Part shown: positions 30,493-44,596 of the stretch, one piece after another
How positions within the stretch are numbered: the stretch's first letter is position 1
Layout: the number at the start of each line of letters is the position of its first letter
From: Warburgia ugandensis
Lineage: Eukaryota; Streptophyta; Magnoliopsida; Canellales; Canellaceae
Reading direction: 5' to 3'
DNA length: 64,000 nucleotides
NCBI GenBank assembly: GCA_035236585.1
Contig: CP141138.1
Span: 23,509,437-23,573,436 of the forward strand
The notes under the pieces: generated by a model
What the model saw: only the letters and a program-made list of their open reading frames with translations
Told to the model about the DNA's origin: nothing
The model's database searches: none
Position numbers and translations under genes: made by a program

Positions 30493-31781
30493 GCCCTCTC
30501 CTCCCTCTCACTCTGATCATCCCTTTCCCCATCTTCTTCAGCTGTTCCAACTGAGGGTTCATGTGGGAGTGAGCAAACCTGTACTCGTCGAAAAACCCCC
30601 TTTTTCAGTGCTAACCCACTTCCTTTCTTCTTCTCCTTTTTCCATCTTTTCTCCTTCTTCTCCTTCTCCCTCCTCTAGCCACTGTGATGTCCCGATGACA
30701 AGGGTTTTCTGTAGGTGTAGAGGAAACCGCACCCACCGAAAAAAAGGTGCTATCTCAGGCTACCCAGGTACAATCCTCGCCTCTTTTTTCTCTGGTTTTT
30801 TCCCCTCTCCCTTTTCCTCCAGATCCGGATCGAATCTGGTAGGTTTTCCAAACAAAATTGTTAGATTTTCGAGAAGAAAAGCCAAATGGGTTGATAACCC
30901 GTCGAAGATGACGCGTCCCGGGGGTGCACAGGAGTGACACGTGCCCGTGACTAGCTCCGTGGAGCAACAGTGGCGCCCGTGCCTTGTGCAGGTGGATTCC
31001 CGACTCGATTGGGAAGCACGAGGTGTCCTAAGAGCCGAGACACTCCGCACCTGCGCTTAAGACGCGTCTGCATGATGCAATCCAGAATGCAAGCTACAGT
31101 GCATCGCTCGGGCATGCGTACACAGTTGAGGTTCGACCAGGACCCGCATGCATCCTGGGAAGCGTGACCCGCATGACCCTAATTGACACATCTGGGTCGT
31201 CCATTGAGGCATGACATTAGAAATGCAATTAAGGAGGCTATATAACTCCGATTGACGATCCAAAAGAGCCGTTGCGTTCATAATTATGATGCAGACCTAA
31301 TGAGACTATAAAAGTTAAGATCAGAGGATTATTTTGTATGACTATAGCCCAAAAACTATAGAAATCACATAGATCTACTATGTCAAAGATGATTAGTTCT
31401 CATGAATTGATCCATTAGAGGCATTAGGAGATTAATAGCTTAGGATCAACCCTAGATTACATGTATCCATCCCTGAATTATAAGGTCTAACCATAAATAG
31501 TAGATTTATACGTAAGATCTAGCCTAGAAACGCATTAAGAAAGGATCTATGATCCTAAAAGGCAAATCTAGTTGTTATCTATAAGTCTAAGTAATGATCT
31601 ATAAAGGGGTGAAAAATGATGCTTGAATTGATATTCAGGGTTTCACAAAGGCAACTTAAGATCGAGTAATGGAGAACGCAATTCAAGAGACATCGAGGTA
31701 GGTAGTCTGATACTAATAAGTTTTTAAATGCATCCTAAACTCTAAGTGATTTACTTGTCGTTATTACCATATTTCGTGTCG

Positions 31782-31960
31782 ATGTTCTTATACGAGTATG
31801 CAGACTTGTCTTCACGATTTTGTGGCCTTGCAGCACTTGAATCTATCATCATATTTAGTATGCTTTTGAGATATGATGTTCTTATACGAGCATGCGGACT
31901 TGCCTTCATGATTTATAGCCTTAAATACGATTTCTGGCATGAGCAGATTTTATGCATTGC
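31782..31960 (+). repeat. Tandem duplication of about 95 bp in LTR B
   Basis: GATGTTCTTATACGAGxATGCxGAC occurs at about 31782 and 31877, and at the matching sites in the 3' LTR (about 38357 and 38451). The duplication therefore predates insertion. Confidence 0.8.
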
Positions 31961-33140
31961 TCACATGTTTGAAAATAAATGCATAAATTGCATGATTTTG
32001 ATGATTGAGATTTGGATTTATTATATATGCTTTTGGGCTATTGAGCCTGGTGGGCACTATGCTGAGAGGTTGTTATGTACGGGGTTGGCCTCCCTGCCTC
32101 TACCACCAAAAAGGTAGATGGTATCGCTGCCAAAATGGTATTGTCCCTTTCCTAACTACTGTGGTAAATAGGGACGACCATTAAAGGTTTTCATGGCACC
32201 CTTTCGAGGACGTATCCATAGTCGATGTGGAGGCTCTGGTGGACTAGTCTCTAAGTACCAGAGACACACGATTCCATATGTGTTCTGGTCATGAGCATAG
32301 TGGCCCTATGATTTCAGTGTTATCAATATGTATATAGCATTGAGATGGTCGTATACGAGTACTTGTGACCAGTTGGCGTGATATGTTCACCGAGAGACTC
32401 ATGTGCATGATACTAGCATCTGCTTGAATGATGACTATTTTAAGTGTTTCATGATTGTTCTTTTTGACTCGTTGATTTGATGTGTTTTTTACGATCTTAT
32501 TACTTAGATCTATTGATTTTTATTTTATGATTTTAGTCATATTTAGAAGACTAGATTTGCATACGGATTCCATGGTTGAAATTGTATCAATGAGCTTACG
32601 TTTTATACACAAATATACATGTTTTACAAAAAAGAATTACTGATGTTTTGCATGGAAAGCTCCTTGAATTTATACATGTTGCATGCCGTGTTCTCAAAAT
32701 AGTAGTATCAAACCATCTACTGAGTATGAGGAATACTCACCCAAATATATTATTTTTACAGATTAGTCCAAAAAGGCCAAAAAGGATTAGAAGAAACTCC
32801 AGGACATGTTGGTGTCACGATCAAGTAAATAAAGAAGAGACAAATATGAATGTAAGTAAAATCACTACCTTTGGACAGGTATCTGTAATTATTACAGTTG
32901 GACTGTGCGTTGTGACTAGATAGACCTAGGAAATATTTATGATTTTCTACATTTTTCAAAATTTCCTTATTCATCTTAAAAGCAAATGACACTCAAGATT
33001 TTCAAAATGAATTTAAAATAAAAGATTTGTTTTTATGCATTGCATAGTTTTTTTAAAAGTGTTTTCAAATAGGGATCGATCCTGCCTTAGGACTTAGTTT
33101 TGCATTTAAAAATGTATGTGAAAACCCAGGTCGTCATAGT

Positions 33141-33153
33141 TGGTATCAGAGCC
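33141..33153 (+). promoter_or_regulatory. Primer-binding site of element B (initiator Met tRNA)
   Basis: TGGTATCAGAGCC begins two bases after the 5' LTR. This is the standard plant primer-binding site complementary to the 3' end of initiator tRNA-Met, as used by Del/Tekay elements. Confidence 0.95.
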
Positions 33154-36100
33154 CAGTTTTATCCTTTCACAGCCAGTCCTGCATGTCCAAAAGGCATATA
33201 CGACTCAAATAATTAAGAAAAAGTAGTCTAAAAATAAGTAGTAGAGGTGACTAGAAGAGGAAATAAAATCACAGAGAAATACATCATAAGTAAATAGGTG
33301 AAGGAGAAATGAGTCTAGCAAATACATAGGTATTAGATGGCTCAAATCCTATCAAAACTCTAGTCTAACATACTTAGGGGTTAAGGATTGTTGGGCAATC
33401 ATGCGAACAAGGAAACTAGTATATGAGAATCATAGTGTGATAAGAGTACAAGATGATACTAGTGGAACCCTTAATAGATAACTTTGACTTGTACTAGATT
33501 GATCAAATTGAGAATTCAAAAGAAACTTAGCTCAATTCTGGATGACTTAATTGGAACTTTATGGAAAACAAATGGCTATCTTACAATAGAGAAGATCAGA
33601 GTATGAGTGCAATGATGGATATATTATCAAGAGAAATACAACATGAATATGATAGTGGAAGTAAAAGACTGAATTTGATAAGAACGACAAAGAATTTGAA
33701 GTATAACAGTGTTATTAAAACATTTTGATCTAATGGGGATGACAGATCAGTGATAATCAATTGATTATGACATGAACTTATGAGGGAAGCATGGTATGAG
33801 CAAGATGTTAATGAATTTAAGACACTGTATGATTTTATTGAGAATACGGATGATGAAGGATTTTGATGATATTAGAAAATTTTAACATTTCCTAGAAGTA
33901 TTCAGTTCATCACCTCTATTGAAAAAAAGTGTGGATGTAGTGTGGATTATATGCAACAAATCAAATGGAGACATAGATCTAAGTGGACAAAAGTTAGATT
34001 TTGGCTAAATAATAAAAAGGATAATAATAATAATGAGAGAAAGAGATGTAACTACAAGTATTTGATGGACGTTGAATAGCCAAAATAAGAAGATCACGAT
34101 TTGTTGAGGATAGGAAAGAAAAGTATATGAAGTATAGAATCAAAGGTTTTTCATCTTGAGTCGTATTGCCAAAAGATGAATCATTCCAATTGAGGGAGTA
34201 ATAGTAGTCGAGTTGGTGATCTTATTATGGTGAAAGAGTATAATAGAGATAAAATAGTAAAAACTACAGTCTTTGAGTAGAGTGTTGACAATTGAGGGTG
34301 GTGACCAACTAGGAATTTAATTTTTCAATAAGATTGATTCTTCTCTCCATTGGTGATATTAGAATTTTATCAGGTCCATTAGTTTATGAGGAAACACCAA
34401 TGGCTATAGCCCATGAAAAAGGAGAAGTTGATAATACCCTACATTGCCATTTTATGATTGAGTGGAGTTATAATGAAAAGTAAAGAGCAAGGATAGTGAC
34501 TTGTCCAATTGATCTTCATTGCCGAGAGTATTATCAAAGATCAACTTGAGGTTCTGATATTATTAAGGAAAATTGAAGGAGCAAGTATCTTGACAACATT
34601 ATTTAGCCCTAGATGTAAGTGTCATTACCTATAAAGCAATGTTGATAGAACTAAGGTATTCAAATCATATCTAATTAACCATGCTAACATCCAGTAGATA
34701 GTAACCTAAGTTATGAGTAAGATTATGGGTACTTAGGCATGAATTTTTCCTAAAGAAAGTCAATTGATTAGACTAAGTCATTTGAGGATTTAAGAGTACA
34801 ATAGCTTCAGTAAGAACCGAGACTCGGGTGAATTGAGAAATAATCTAAAACAACGACTAAAGTTGTTGATATTCCTAAACACCTTCGGTCTGAAAGATGC
34901 TGCTGACTTGAATTGAAAAAGAAAGGCAGCTAAGCACTAATCGCAGGCAGCTAAACACTAATCGCTTTAGAGACCTTTGAGATAGTAGGCGGATATACAA
35001 GTGATCAGACAGAATCTTTGTCTATGTCTATGAAGATGCTCTATGCTTACCTGTGTGTTTCTTAAAAATTGTCACTCTGAAAAGCTTTAGCACCAATTGA
35101 TGTGTTAACTAGTGGATGATTCTTATTATTATAAGATGGGGTGGTACATGAAAAGATAAATTTTAAGGAATTGAGAGAATCACTACTTATGATGATATCG
35201 CATGACAATTAAGACTTAATGAATGATGACAAAGTCTTGACGAGTGGTTGAACACTATATCGACATAGGAATGGAATGAGAAACATTAAGATAGCTGTCA
35301 CACTATATAGTAACAGCTGATGTTTAATTGCCTTTAACCAAAAGGGTATTTGTTATATGTACATATCAAGTACAAAGACCAACTGAAGAAACCGAATAGA
35401 AGTAAATGTTATAATGGTTAACTTTACTAAATTGAATATAGAACTTTTGGTCTGGAAGATCGCAAAGAAAATCATCAAGCAAGGAAACCATGAAACATAG
35501 TTAGTGGACTCTATTAGAGATAAGAGACTTTGACATATGTATAAATATGGTTGGAAATTCTAATGACAATTTTAGGTAAATAATGAGATAAGAACATTCG
35601 ATCTATGAAGATAGATTCCCCATAAACTATTGACCTGAATTTCAATCAATTCTTCGAGGAGGAATATCTTTGATAGAATTCAATAATAGTTAGGAGATCT
35701 TATTTGCAGTAGGTACTAATATCCTTGAGGGAAGATGCTACTTGATTTATTTTCATGGTCCTATTATGTATGTAAACATTGGTTGAGGAACCAAGTCACA
35801 TATGAAAAGTAAAAGATAATTGGAGACTAGGATTGAAACACCTTTTCAACTAAAGGAGTTGATATGAAGAAAACTCTTGGCATTGATATTAAGAGATGAG
35901 AAGTGATACTGTATCAATCATTGAAGTTTCTTAAAGAATGTATGAGCCAAGTTGCATTAAAATTTCTTGACGAACATATGAGCCAAGTGAGACTTAATAG
36001 AAAGAATGTAAACTTTTGGGACTCTTACTAGCAAGGAACGGTCAACACTTAAGACGGAGACCCTAATAAGAGGTCATTTGACGGAAGATAAGAAGCAAAG

Positions 36101-36631
36101 GAGACTATCCTCCACTATTCAAAATGAAAGACAAGAAATAGGATGATATAATATCAAAGTAGTGAAGAATAATTTCTACATGATTAGAGGAATATGGTCA
36201 TCTAAGGATTTATAAATATTAATAAACTCTATAGTAACAAAATGAACCACAATAAGAAACCAGTATTGATAAGGGAGCAAGTAAAGAAGCAGTATCAGAG
36301 TACGCAGCGGAAGCGACTCTTGAGTACGTAAAGCAAGCTGAACTGCTGTTATATTTAAGGCCCTTATGGAAGACATTATGAGGAAGGAATTATGAGGATG
36401 ATAAATTAAGGATGTGCCTAGATTGGTTGCAAGTTAACATGAAGAGAATTTCAAGGAAGATATTTCTTTACTTATTGACTCACTTGAGGTATTGGATGAG
36501 AGATATATGGGATAAAGCAGAGAAATTTTCTTAGTTAGAGTTCTAAGGGAGAATGCATTCATCAAGAGATTGTCTAAGAGACAAATAACTTGAAGGTAAT
36601 AATTTGAGGAATTTCGAGGATGAAATTCTTT
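33154..36631 (+). other. Internal region of element B, largely non-coding
   Basis: A+T-rich and full of stops in all frames. I could not recognise gag, zinc knuckle, protease or RT motifs. Only the last 200 bp faintly resemble the end of chromoviral pol. Confidence 0.6.
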
Positions 36632-36645
36632 GAAGGGGGTAATGA

Positions 36646-39566
36646 TGTAATGACTCAAAAATTATCAACTACATGTTTGTCATTTACTAAATTAATATAG
36701 ATTAATTATTTTGAAAATTTATATATGTAATTAACTATATTAATAAGTGAATGGATGTTCTAGTTTAATTAAGAAATGAAATGAAATAATTTGTGAGATG
36801 CAGTTGTATAATTATATTCTAAACTCGAAATGGAATCTAACACCTCAAAGAACACTAAAAACGGAGTTCATATGACCAAGTTAGGGGCATTTGAAGATTG
36901 GAGGGCATATCTGTAATTTGACTACAAAACGACTAAGACCCGAAAACACAGGGAGTCGTTTTACTAACGACACCCCCACTCCATTGTTGTCTTCCTCCTC
37001 TAGCCAATTGACTTCTAGCACCGCCATTGTAGGCGGCACCAAAAAAATTGGCAGCACCGCCATGGGGCGGCACTGCCTCTACGGACTATAAAAAGCCCTC
37101 TCCTCCCTCTCACTCCAATCATCCCTTTCCCCATCTTCTCTCTCCATTCCAGCCTGGGGTTCGGGCTGGCGTTAGCAAACCCGTACTCATGGAAAAACCC
37201 CCTTTCCCAGCACTAACCCACTTCCCTTCTTCTTCTCCTTTTTCCTTCTTTTCTCCTTCTTCTCCTTCTCCCTCCTCCGGCCACTGCGATGTCCCAATGA
37301 CAAGGGTTTTTCGGAAGGCGTAGAGGAAACCGTACTCACCGGAAAAAGGGTGCCATCTCAGCTGCCCAGGTACGATCCTCGCCTCTTTTCTCTCAGGTTT
37401 TCTCTCCTCACCCTTTTCCCCTAGATCCCGACCAGATCTAGTAGGTTTTCCTACCAAAAATCGCTGATTTTTCGAGAAGAAAAACCAGATCAGTTGATAA
37501 CCCGTCGAAGACGACATGTCTTAGGGGCACATGGGTGTGACGTGCACCCTTAACAAGCTCCCTAGGGCGACAGTCACGCACATGCCACGTGCAAGCGGAT
37601 GCCCGACTTCACTGGGACACATGGGGCATCCTGGGAGCCAAGACGCTCAGCACCTGCGCTAAAGACTCATCTGCACGACGTAGTCTAGAATGCAGGCTAC
37701 AATGCATCGCACGGGCATGTGCATGCGTACAAATGTGGTCGCGATTCGACCAGGACGCATGTATCCATCCCTGAATTGACACATTTGGGTCCTCCATTGA
37801 GGCGTGACACTAGAAATGCAATTAAGGAGGTTATATAACTCTAATTAACGATCCGAAAGAACTATTGTATTCATAATTATGTCGTGGACCTAATGAGAAT
37901 ATAAAAGTTAAGATCAAAGGACTATTTTGTATGACTATAGACCAAAAACTATAGAAATCACATAGATCTGCCATGTCAAAGATGATCAAATCTCATGAAT
38001 TGATCCATCAACCCTAGATTACATGCATCCATCCCTGAATTATAAGGTCTAACCACTAAATAGTATATCTATACGTAAGATCTAGCCTGAAAATGCATTA
38101 AGCAAGGATCTATGATCCTAAAAGGCAAATCTAGCAGTTATCTATAAGTCTAAGTAATGATCTATGAAGGGGTGAAAAATGATGCTTGAATTGATATTTA
38201 AGGTTTCACAAAGGTAACTCAGGATCAAGTAATGAATAACGCAATTCAAGAGACATCGAGGTAGGTAGTCTGATACCACTAAGCTTTTAAATGCATCCCA
38301 AACTCTAAGTGATTTACTTGTTGTTATTACTATATTTTGTATGCTTTTGAGATATGATGTTCTTATACGAGTATGTAGACTTGTCTTCATGATTTTGTGG
38401 CCCTGAAGCACTTGAATCTATCACTGTTTTTAGTATGCTTTTGGGATATGATGTTCTTATACGAGCATGCGGACTTGCCTTCATGATTTATGGCCTTGAA
38501 TACGATTTCTGGCATGAGCAGATTTTATACATTGCTCACATGTTTGAAAATAAATGCATAAATTGTATGATTTCGATGATTGGGATTTGGATTTATTATA
38601 TATGCTTTTAGGCTATTGAGCCTGGTGGGCACTATGCTAAGAGGTTGTTATGTACAGGGTTGGCCTCCCAGCCTCTACCACCAAAAAGGTGGATGGTATC
38701 GCTGCCAAAATGGTACCGGAGACACCACTCCAGATGTGTTCTGGTTGTGAGCATAGTGGCCCTATGATTTCGGTGTTATCGATATGCATATGCATTGAGA
38801 TGGTCGTAAACGAGTACTTGTGACCAGTTGGCGTGATGTGTTCACCAAGAGACTCATGTGCATGATACTAGCATATGCTTGAGTGATGACTATTTTAAGA
38901 GTTTTATGATTATTCTATTTGACTCGTTGATTTGATGTGTTTGCTGCGATCTTATTACTTGAATCTATTAATTTCTATTTTGTGATTTTAGTCATATTTA
39001 AAAGACTAGATTTGCGTATGGATTCCATGGTTAAAATTACATTAATGAGCTTACGTTTTATGCACAAATATACATATTTTACACAAAAAGAATTACTAAT
39101 GTTTTGCATGGAAAGCTCCTTGAATTTATACATGTTGCATGTCGTGTTCTCAAAATAGTAGTATCAAATCACTTATTGACTATGAGGAACACTCACCCAA
39201 ATATATTATTTTTACAGATTAGTCCAGGACATGTTGGTGTCACGATCAAGTAAATGAAGAAGAGACATATATGAATGTAAGTAAAATCTCTACCTTTTGG
39301 ACAGGTATCTATAATTATTACAGTTGGACTGCGCACTGTGACTGGATAAACCTGGGAAATATTTATGATTCTCTGCATTTTTCAAAATTTCCTTATTCAT
39401 CTTGAAAGCAAATGACACTCGGGATTTTCAAAATGAATTTAAAATAAAAGATTTTTTTTTTGCTGCATTGCATAGTTTTTCTAAAAGTATTTTCAAATAG
39501 GGATCTATCCCGCCTTAGAAATTAGTTTTGCATTTAAAAATGCATGTGAAAACCCGAGTTGTCACA
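36646..39566 (+). repeat. 3' LTR of element B (2921 bp)
   Basis: It begins TGTAATGACTC after GAAGGGGGTAATGA and ends GTTGTCACA. It is the better-preserved LTR for the promoter: the TATA box at 37087-37094 is intact. Frames such as 37119-37517 (minus) are repeat artefacts. Confidence 0.93.
37087..37094 (+). promoter_or_regulatory. TATA box in the 3' LTR of B
   Basis: TATAAAAA followed by GCCCTCTCCTCC. Transcription from here would read out into element A rather than element B. Confidence 0.6.
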
Positions 39567-39571
39567 AAGTG

Positions 39572-40620
39572 CATAGACTTGGGCTAACTCAAAAAGAGTA
39601 GAACATTTAGATAAACCCAAGCCCACAACCACATCTACTAGGGGAGGCGTGTATGCCATGTCTAAAAAAGATGAACTTAATGCTAGAGTAGCAACCCTAG
39701 CTAGAAAAGTAGAAGTCATAGAAATGGAAAAGAAAAACTGAAATAATGATGAACAAGTGTGTAGTATTTGTGAAAGTACGGTCCATCTTACTTAGGAATA
39801 TCCTACCATTCCAACAGTTCAAGCTATACTTCATGATTATACTAACACACTTAATAATTATAAAAGACCTTTCTTCCCATATTTAGAGACATATAATCCC
39901 AACTAGAGAAACCATCTAAATTTTAGTTGGAGAAATGGACCAACTGCTAATGTCTCACAACCAGGCACATACCAGCATCATCAACAAAACCAATGACTAA
40001 GTGTTCCACCCCAATACTAAACTCATTAGTCTCACTCTTTTGGACTTTACTTGCCCCCACCCAAGAGGCCTATAGAGGATAATATCAATCAATACAATCA
40101 AAAATAGGAGAAGAGAACATTTCAATTAGAAAGTCAAATAAAACATACCAACCAGTCTATGAATGAATTAAAATATATGATGAGTTAATGGATACAAAAT
40201 ATGGAAAAAGGAAAGTTTTCAGGTCAACCGCGAGCACACCCTAAGGGTGTGTATGCGGTTAGTGAAACTACACTTAATGCATCATCAAGCTCTACCATGG
40301 AAGAAACTAAGGCTGTCACCATTCTAAAAAGTGATAAAATAATTGAGAAAGATGAGCCCTAAAAGACTGAAAAGGAAGAAAAACCTATTAAAAATAAAGA
40401 AAAATCTACAGAAAGGGATCCCACTCCACCTGTTGAACCATGTCCATTCCTTACTCCATTCCCTCAAAGGTTGCATCGAGTCACAAAAGGGTACCACTAA
40501 TGATGAGATTATGGAGATATTCAAGCAATTCAAGATCAATATACTGACCTTAGACGCAATAAAACGAATCCCATCATATGTCAAATTTTTTAAGGATTTA
40601 TACACAATCAAAAGGAAATA
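39572..40620 (+). pseudogene. Element A gag, C-terminal part with zinc knuckle
   Basis: Gag resumes after element B. Readable phrases include GGVYAMSKKDELNARVATL, CSICESTVHLT (a CxxCxxxxH knuckle whose last Cys codon reads Tyr), EYPTIPTVQAILHDY and HPKGVYAVSETTLNASSS. The MSPKRLKRKK frame at 40343-40621 is a basic linker before the protease. Stops are frequent. Confidence 0.8.
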
Positions 40621-40624
40621 GAAT

Positions 40625-41496
40625 GTGCAAAAGAAGGCATTTGTGACTAAACAAGTAAGTTCAATTCGTCAGCACCATACACCCCAGAAATACAAGGATC
40701 TAGGTTACCCCACTCTAACTTTTATCATTGGCACCCATAAGATTAACCAAGCCTTATTAGATCTCAGATCTAGTGTTAACTTATTACCATACACAATCTA
40801 TGTTCAACTAGGACTAGGAGACGATCTCTCTAACTACACTCTAACTAGCTAATAGATCGGTGGTAATACCTATGGGCATAATAGAGGATGTGTTAGTCTA
40901 AAGAGACGATCTCTCTTTACTATCATTGATCTGAGAGAGTAAAATGACCAGAAAAAGAAGTGGAGCTAGAAAGCTGTAAACAATTCTTTTTCCTAGTTGA
41001 TTTCTTAGTTTTGAACAACAACCAGTGATGAATGAGCAGCGAGAAATTCCTGTCATCCTTGGACGTCCATTCTTGGCTACGTCCAATGCCTTAATAAACT
41101 ATGAAAATGGTGTCATGAAGCTTTCATTTGGCATCTTGACCCTAGAATTGAACATCTTCGATATCTATAAGCAACCTAGAGAACCCACGAATGACCTGTA
41201 CTATATCAATATGATAAATTCAATAGTGCAAGATCATTTTCACTCATCTTCCTCGTCGGACCCACATGAGGCTTGTTTGGCCTATTTTAATGAGTTTAAT
41301 GAGGATGCATTGATAGAGGAAGTTAATGCCCTCCTTGATTCTGTTCCAATCATGGATACAAAAAAATGGAAACCTCATTTTGAGGAACTTCCATCGAGGG
41401 AGTCCACTCCCCTTTCATCATTAGTAGAGTGCCTTATAGAGCCTCATATTATAATTAAGCCTTGTATTGTAGAATACATACCTGAATGGGACCTAC
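40625..41496 (+). pseudogene. Element A retroviral-type aspartic protease remnant
   Basis: YKDLGYPTLTFIIGTHKI, then LLDLRSSVNLLPYTIYVQLG (active-site loop; family members usually have DLGASVN, so Gly is replaced by Arg). After a frame break come MNEQREIPVILGRPFLATSN and FGILTLELNIFDI (41025-41170), the C-terminal flap-partner motif. The frame stays open to PEWDLL and is cut by LTR C at 41497. No reverse transcriptase follows on the other side. Confidence 0.85.
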
Positions 41497-44339
41497 TGTA
41501 ACAACCCAAGTTCCAACAGTGACAATATTGCCTACTTTGGGCTTAGCCCTCATGGCTTTGTTCTTCCCCAATTTCCAAGGAAAACGCATTGACTCGTCTT
41601 TTTCAACCACAATTCGACGCTATGGACACCCCATAGATAGGTTTTCTACAACCCTAACCTTGTTTCACTTTGATTTGTGTAAATGATAGTAGATCTAGGG
41701 TTTCACGAACTGTAAGGTACATGATTTGAACCCTAATGGCTGGATCAAATGAATAATCACATCCCTAATCTAAGGCCACGACTTCTGGAAACTCTGACAG
41801 TCTCGTTGGAGCTTCAATCATCCATTTGGAGCTCAGACAGGGACAAATCCAACCCCTGAACATGGTGCTAATTTGAGCGTGGAATCAACCCAAAAAGGGG
41901 ATCCATGTCTCAAGTCTCATCCTTGCTTAGTGGACAATGACTGCTATGGCCGTTGATTGCCCTATATGCGGTTCTGATCGTCTAATCGGAGTCGAACAGT
42001 GGTGATCTGACCCCTGTAACTCCAATCAGCCGAGGAATTGGCTGTCAATCTCGTCCGTGATCACGGACAAAGGCTGACAGTAGCTTAGATCAACCATCTG
42101 AGATCAGATAGGGATGATTCGAGCCCTAGATTGATCCATAGAGGAGATCTAGCCGTCAATCTCATCCATGTTTAAGGGACAAAGATGAACATGGACTTCT
42201 ATCAACCATCTGAGATCAGACGGTGAATATCCAACCATTGAGTTGTAAAAGAATTCAACTATTAGACCTTAAATTGTAAATTTTGTAAAAATTGTAGGAT
42301 CTAGGATGGATTGGAATGTAGATTGCATGTGTATAACCTTAGGGAAATCAAATCTAATGAATCCATAATGTTGGATCATCATCATCATCAAGACCTTATC
42401 CTAATTAGGGGTCAGCCACATGAATCTTATTCCTCCATTCCACTCTATTCAAAATCCATGGCTTCATTTAGTCCCAACATTTTTAAATCTTTTCTCACCA
42501 CTTCTATCCACATTCTTTTGGGCCTTGCCCATTTAGAACCTTCTACTTGTATTACCTCACTTCTTCTAACTGGTGTCGTTGTTGGTCTCCTTTGAACATG
42601 TCCAAACCATCCAAGTCTAGTCTCCCTCATCTTGTTACCTATTGGTGATATCCCTAAATTTTCTCGAATATTTTCATTTCTAATTCTATCATTTCTTGTC
42701 TTACCACTCATCCATCTCAACATCCTCATTTCTGCAATGCTCATCCTATGAGTATGATGTTCCTTAACTACCCAACACTCTAATCCATAGAGCATGGATG
42801 GCCTTATTGCCATCCTATAAAATTTTCCTTTTAGTTTGAGTGGCACCTGTCGATCACACAAAACTCCAGATGCACATTTCCATTTGTTCCAACCCTCTTG
42901 GATTCTTTTAGTAACCTCTGTCTCAATCTCTCTACTCTCATGAATCATTGATCCTAAGTACCGAAAGTGGTCTTTAATGAGGACTTCTTGGTTATTAATC
43001 TTGACTAGTGTTCTACTCCTACTCTCCTTGCTAAAATTACATTCCACAGTTCATATCTATAATATCCAAAGTTATTTAAATTTATAGTATTTTCAATCCC
43101 TATATTCTCAGAGCCATTGTCATTTAACAATTTTTGAAAGTATGTTTCCCACCTTTGTTTGATCTCATTCTCTTTGACTAATACCCTTTGATCATCGCTT
43201 CTAATACACCTAACATGACTTACTATTCTGTTAGCAACCTTTTTAGCATTCTTATATTGTTCATAGTTTTCATTATTTCTAATCTTCTGCCATGCTTTAA
43301 AACGCATCTGTTTTTCTTTAATAACTTTTTGCACTGTTTCACTCCACCACCATGTTTCCTTTGCTAATAGCCTTTTACCTTTAGATACTCCTAAGACATC
43401 TTTTGTCACTTTCTTAATAGACTCAGCCATATTAGTCCACATGGTATTTACTTCTGTTTCATAGTTCTAATTTCCTTCTACCATCAACTTATTTTTTAAT
43501 GAGGTTATTTTCTCTCTTTTGAAGTTCCACCACTTAGTTTTTGGATGTGTATTAAGTTCAGTTCTTTTTCTCCATCTTTTGATATGGATATCCATAACCA
43601 TTAACCTATTTTGTGAGGTTAAACTCTCACCGGGTATCACCTTACAATCCTTACCTATAGATTGTTCATTATTCTTAAGCAGAAAAAAGTCTATTTGGCT
43701 TTTATAAATTCCACTTTTAAAGGTTATTAAGTGTTCATCCCTCTTCTTAAAGAGTGTATTTGCAATGGACAAGTTATATGACAATGAAAAATCGAGGATA
43801 TTCTCCCCCATCTCATTTCGTTCACCTATACCATACCCTCCGTGTATTATATCATATCCTTCTTTATCTTTTCTTACATGGCCATTTAAGTTTGCTCCTA
43901 TAAATCCCCTCAGTGTTGGAAATTTCTTGTATGACTCCCTCCATATCTTCCCAAAACTGTCTCTTGATTATATCTTGTAACCTACATGTGGTGCGTATGC
44001 ACTTATAACATTTATAATCTTCTCTCCTAGAACATTTTTTATTATTATAATTCTATCACTGATTCTTTTAACGTCCATAACTTTATCCTTTAATTCCTTA
44101 TCCACTATTATTCCTACGCCATTTCTGTTATTTTCCTTTCCTACATACCATAATTTATACCCATCTATTTCTCTAACTTTAGCCCCTTTTCACTTGGTTT
44201 CTTAAATACAAGCGATGTTGACTCTCCTACATTTCATTGCATCTACTAACTCCAAACTCTTACCTGTCAATGTCCCTATATTCCATGTAGCGATGCGAAT
44301 CTTATGTTCTAGAGATATCCTATTTACTACCACCTTTCT

Positions 44340-44575
44340 CAACCTCCATAGTGTGAACCCATGTCCACTTTTCACTGCACCTAGGTTCTAACGCATGTGC
44401 GTCGCTTCCGAGGGGACGCTCTAGCAGCCCTTGCCCACTTTTCACTACACCCGGGATTTGATGTAGCACATCACTTCTGGGAGAATGCCCTAGCAACCCT
44501 TGCCTATTTTTCACCGCACCCGGGATTCGATGCAATGCGTCACTTATGAGGAATGCCCTAGCTTGAGGGAATGTC
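44340..44575 (-). repeat. LINE 5' region: three tandem units of about 69 bp
   Basis: Units start at about 44365, 44435 and 44503 (CCACTTTTCACTxCACCxxGG), each followed by a CGTCRCTTC/ATGCCCTAGCA-like segment. Such short promoter-like repeats in the 5' UTR are known for some LINEs; a function here is inference. Confidence 0.75.
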
Positions 44576-44596
44576 TATTTTCGATTCATATCATGT

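Larger units (their letters stand above)
30163..33138 (+). repeat. 5' LTR of element B (2976 bp)
   Basis: It begins TGTAATGACTC and ends GTCGTCATA, where CATA is probably a mutated CACA. It is collinear with 36646-39566 except for indels: it lacks about 120 bp near the start and keeps about 115 bp (near 32130-32245) that the 3' copy lost. The 184-codon frame at 30383-30937 lies wholly in the LTR and is not a gene. Confidence 0.93.
30163..39566 (+). mobile_element. Element B: full-length Ty3/gypsy (Del/Tekay-like) element in gag of A
   Basis: 5' LTR 30163-33138, internal region 33139-36645, 3' LTR 36646-39566. TSD AAGTG lies at 30158-30162 and 39567-39571. The Met-tRNA-type primer-binding site is at 33141 and a purine tract lies just before the 3' LTR. 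The 3.5-kb internal region has no frame over about 70 codons and no convincing gag, protease or RT. A weak match to the pol C-terminal end (IFLVRVLRENAFI, about 36520-36560) suggests decay from a coding element rather than a purely non-coding design. Confidence 0.9.

Noticed and set aside
30383..30937. 184-codon plus-strand frame rich in Ser and Pro
   Set aside because: It lies entirely in the 5' LTR of element B, and the matching region of the 3' LTR breaks the frame. It is not a gene.
31746..32117. 123-codon plus frame with hydrophobic stretches, a possible membrane protein
   Set aside because: It is inside LTR B and interrupted in the 3' LTR copy.
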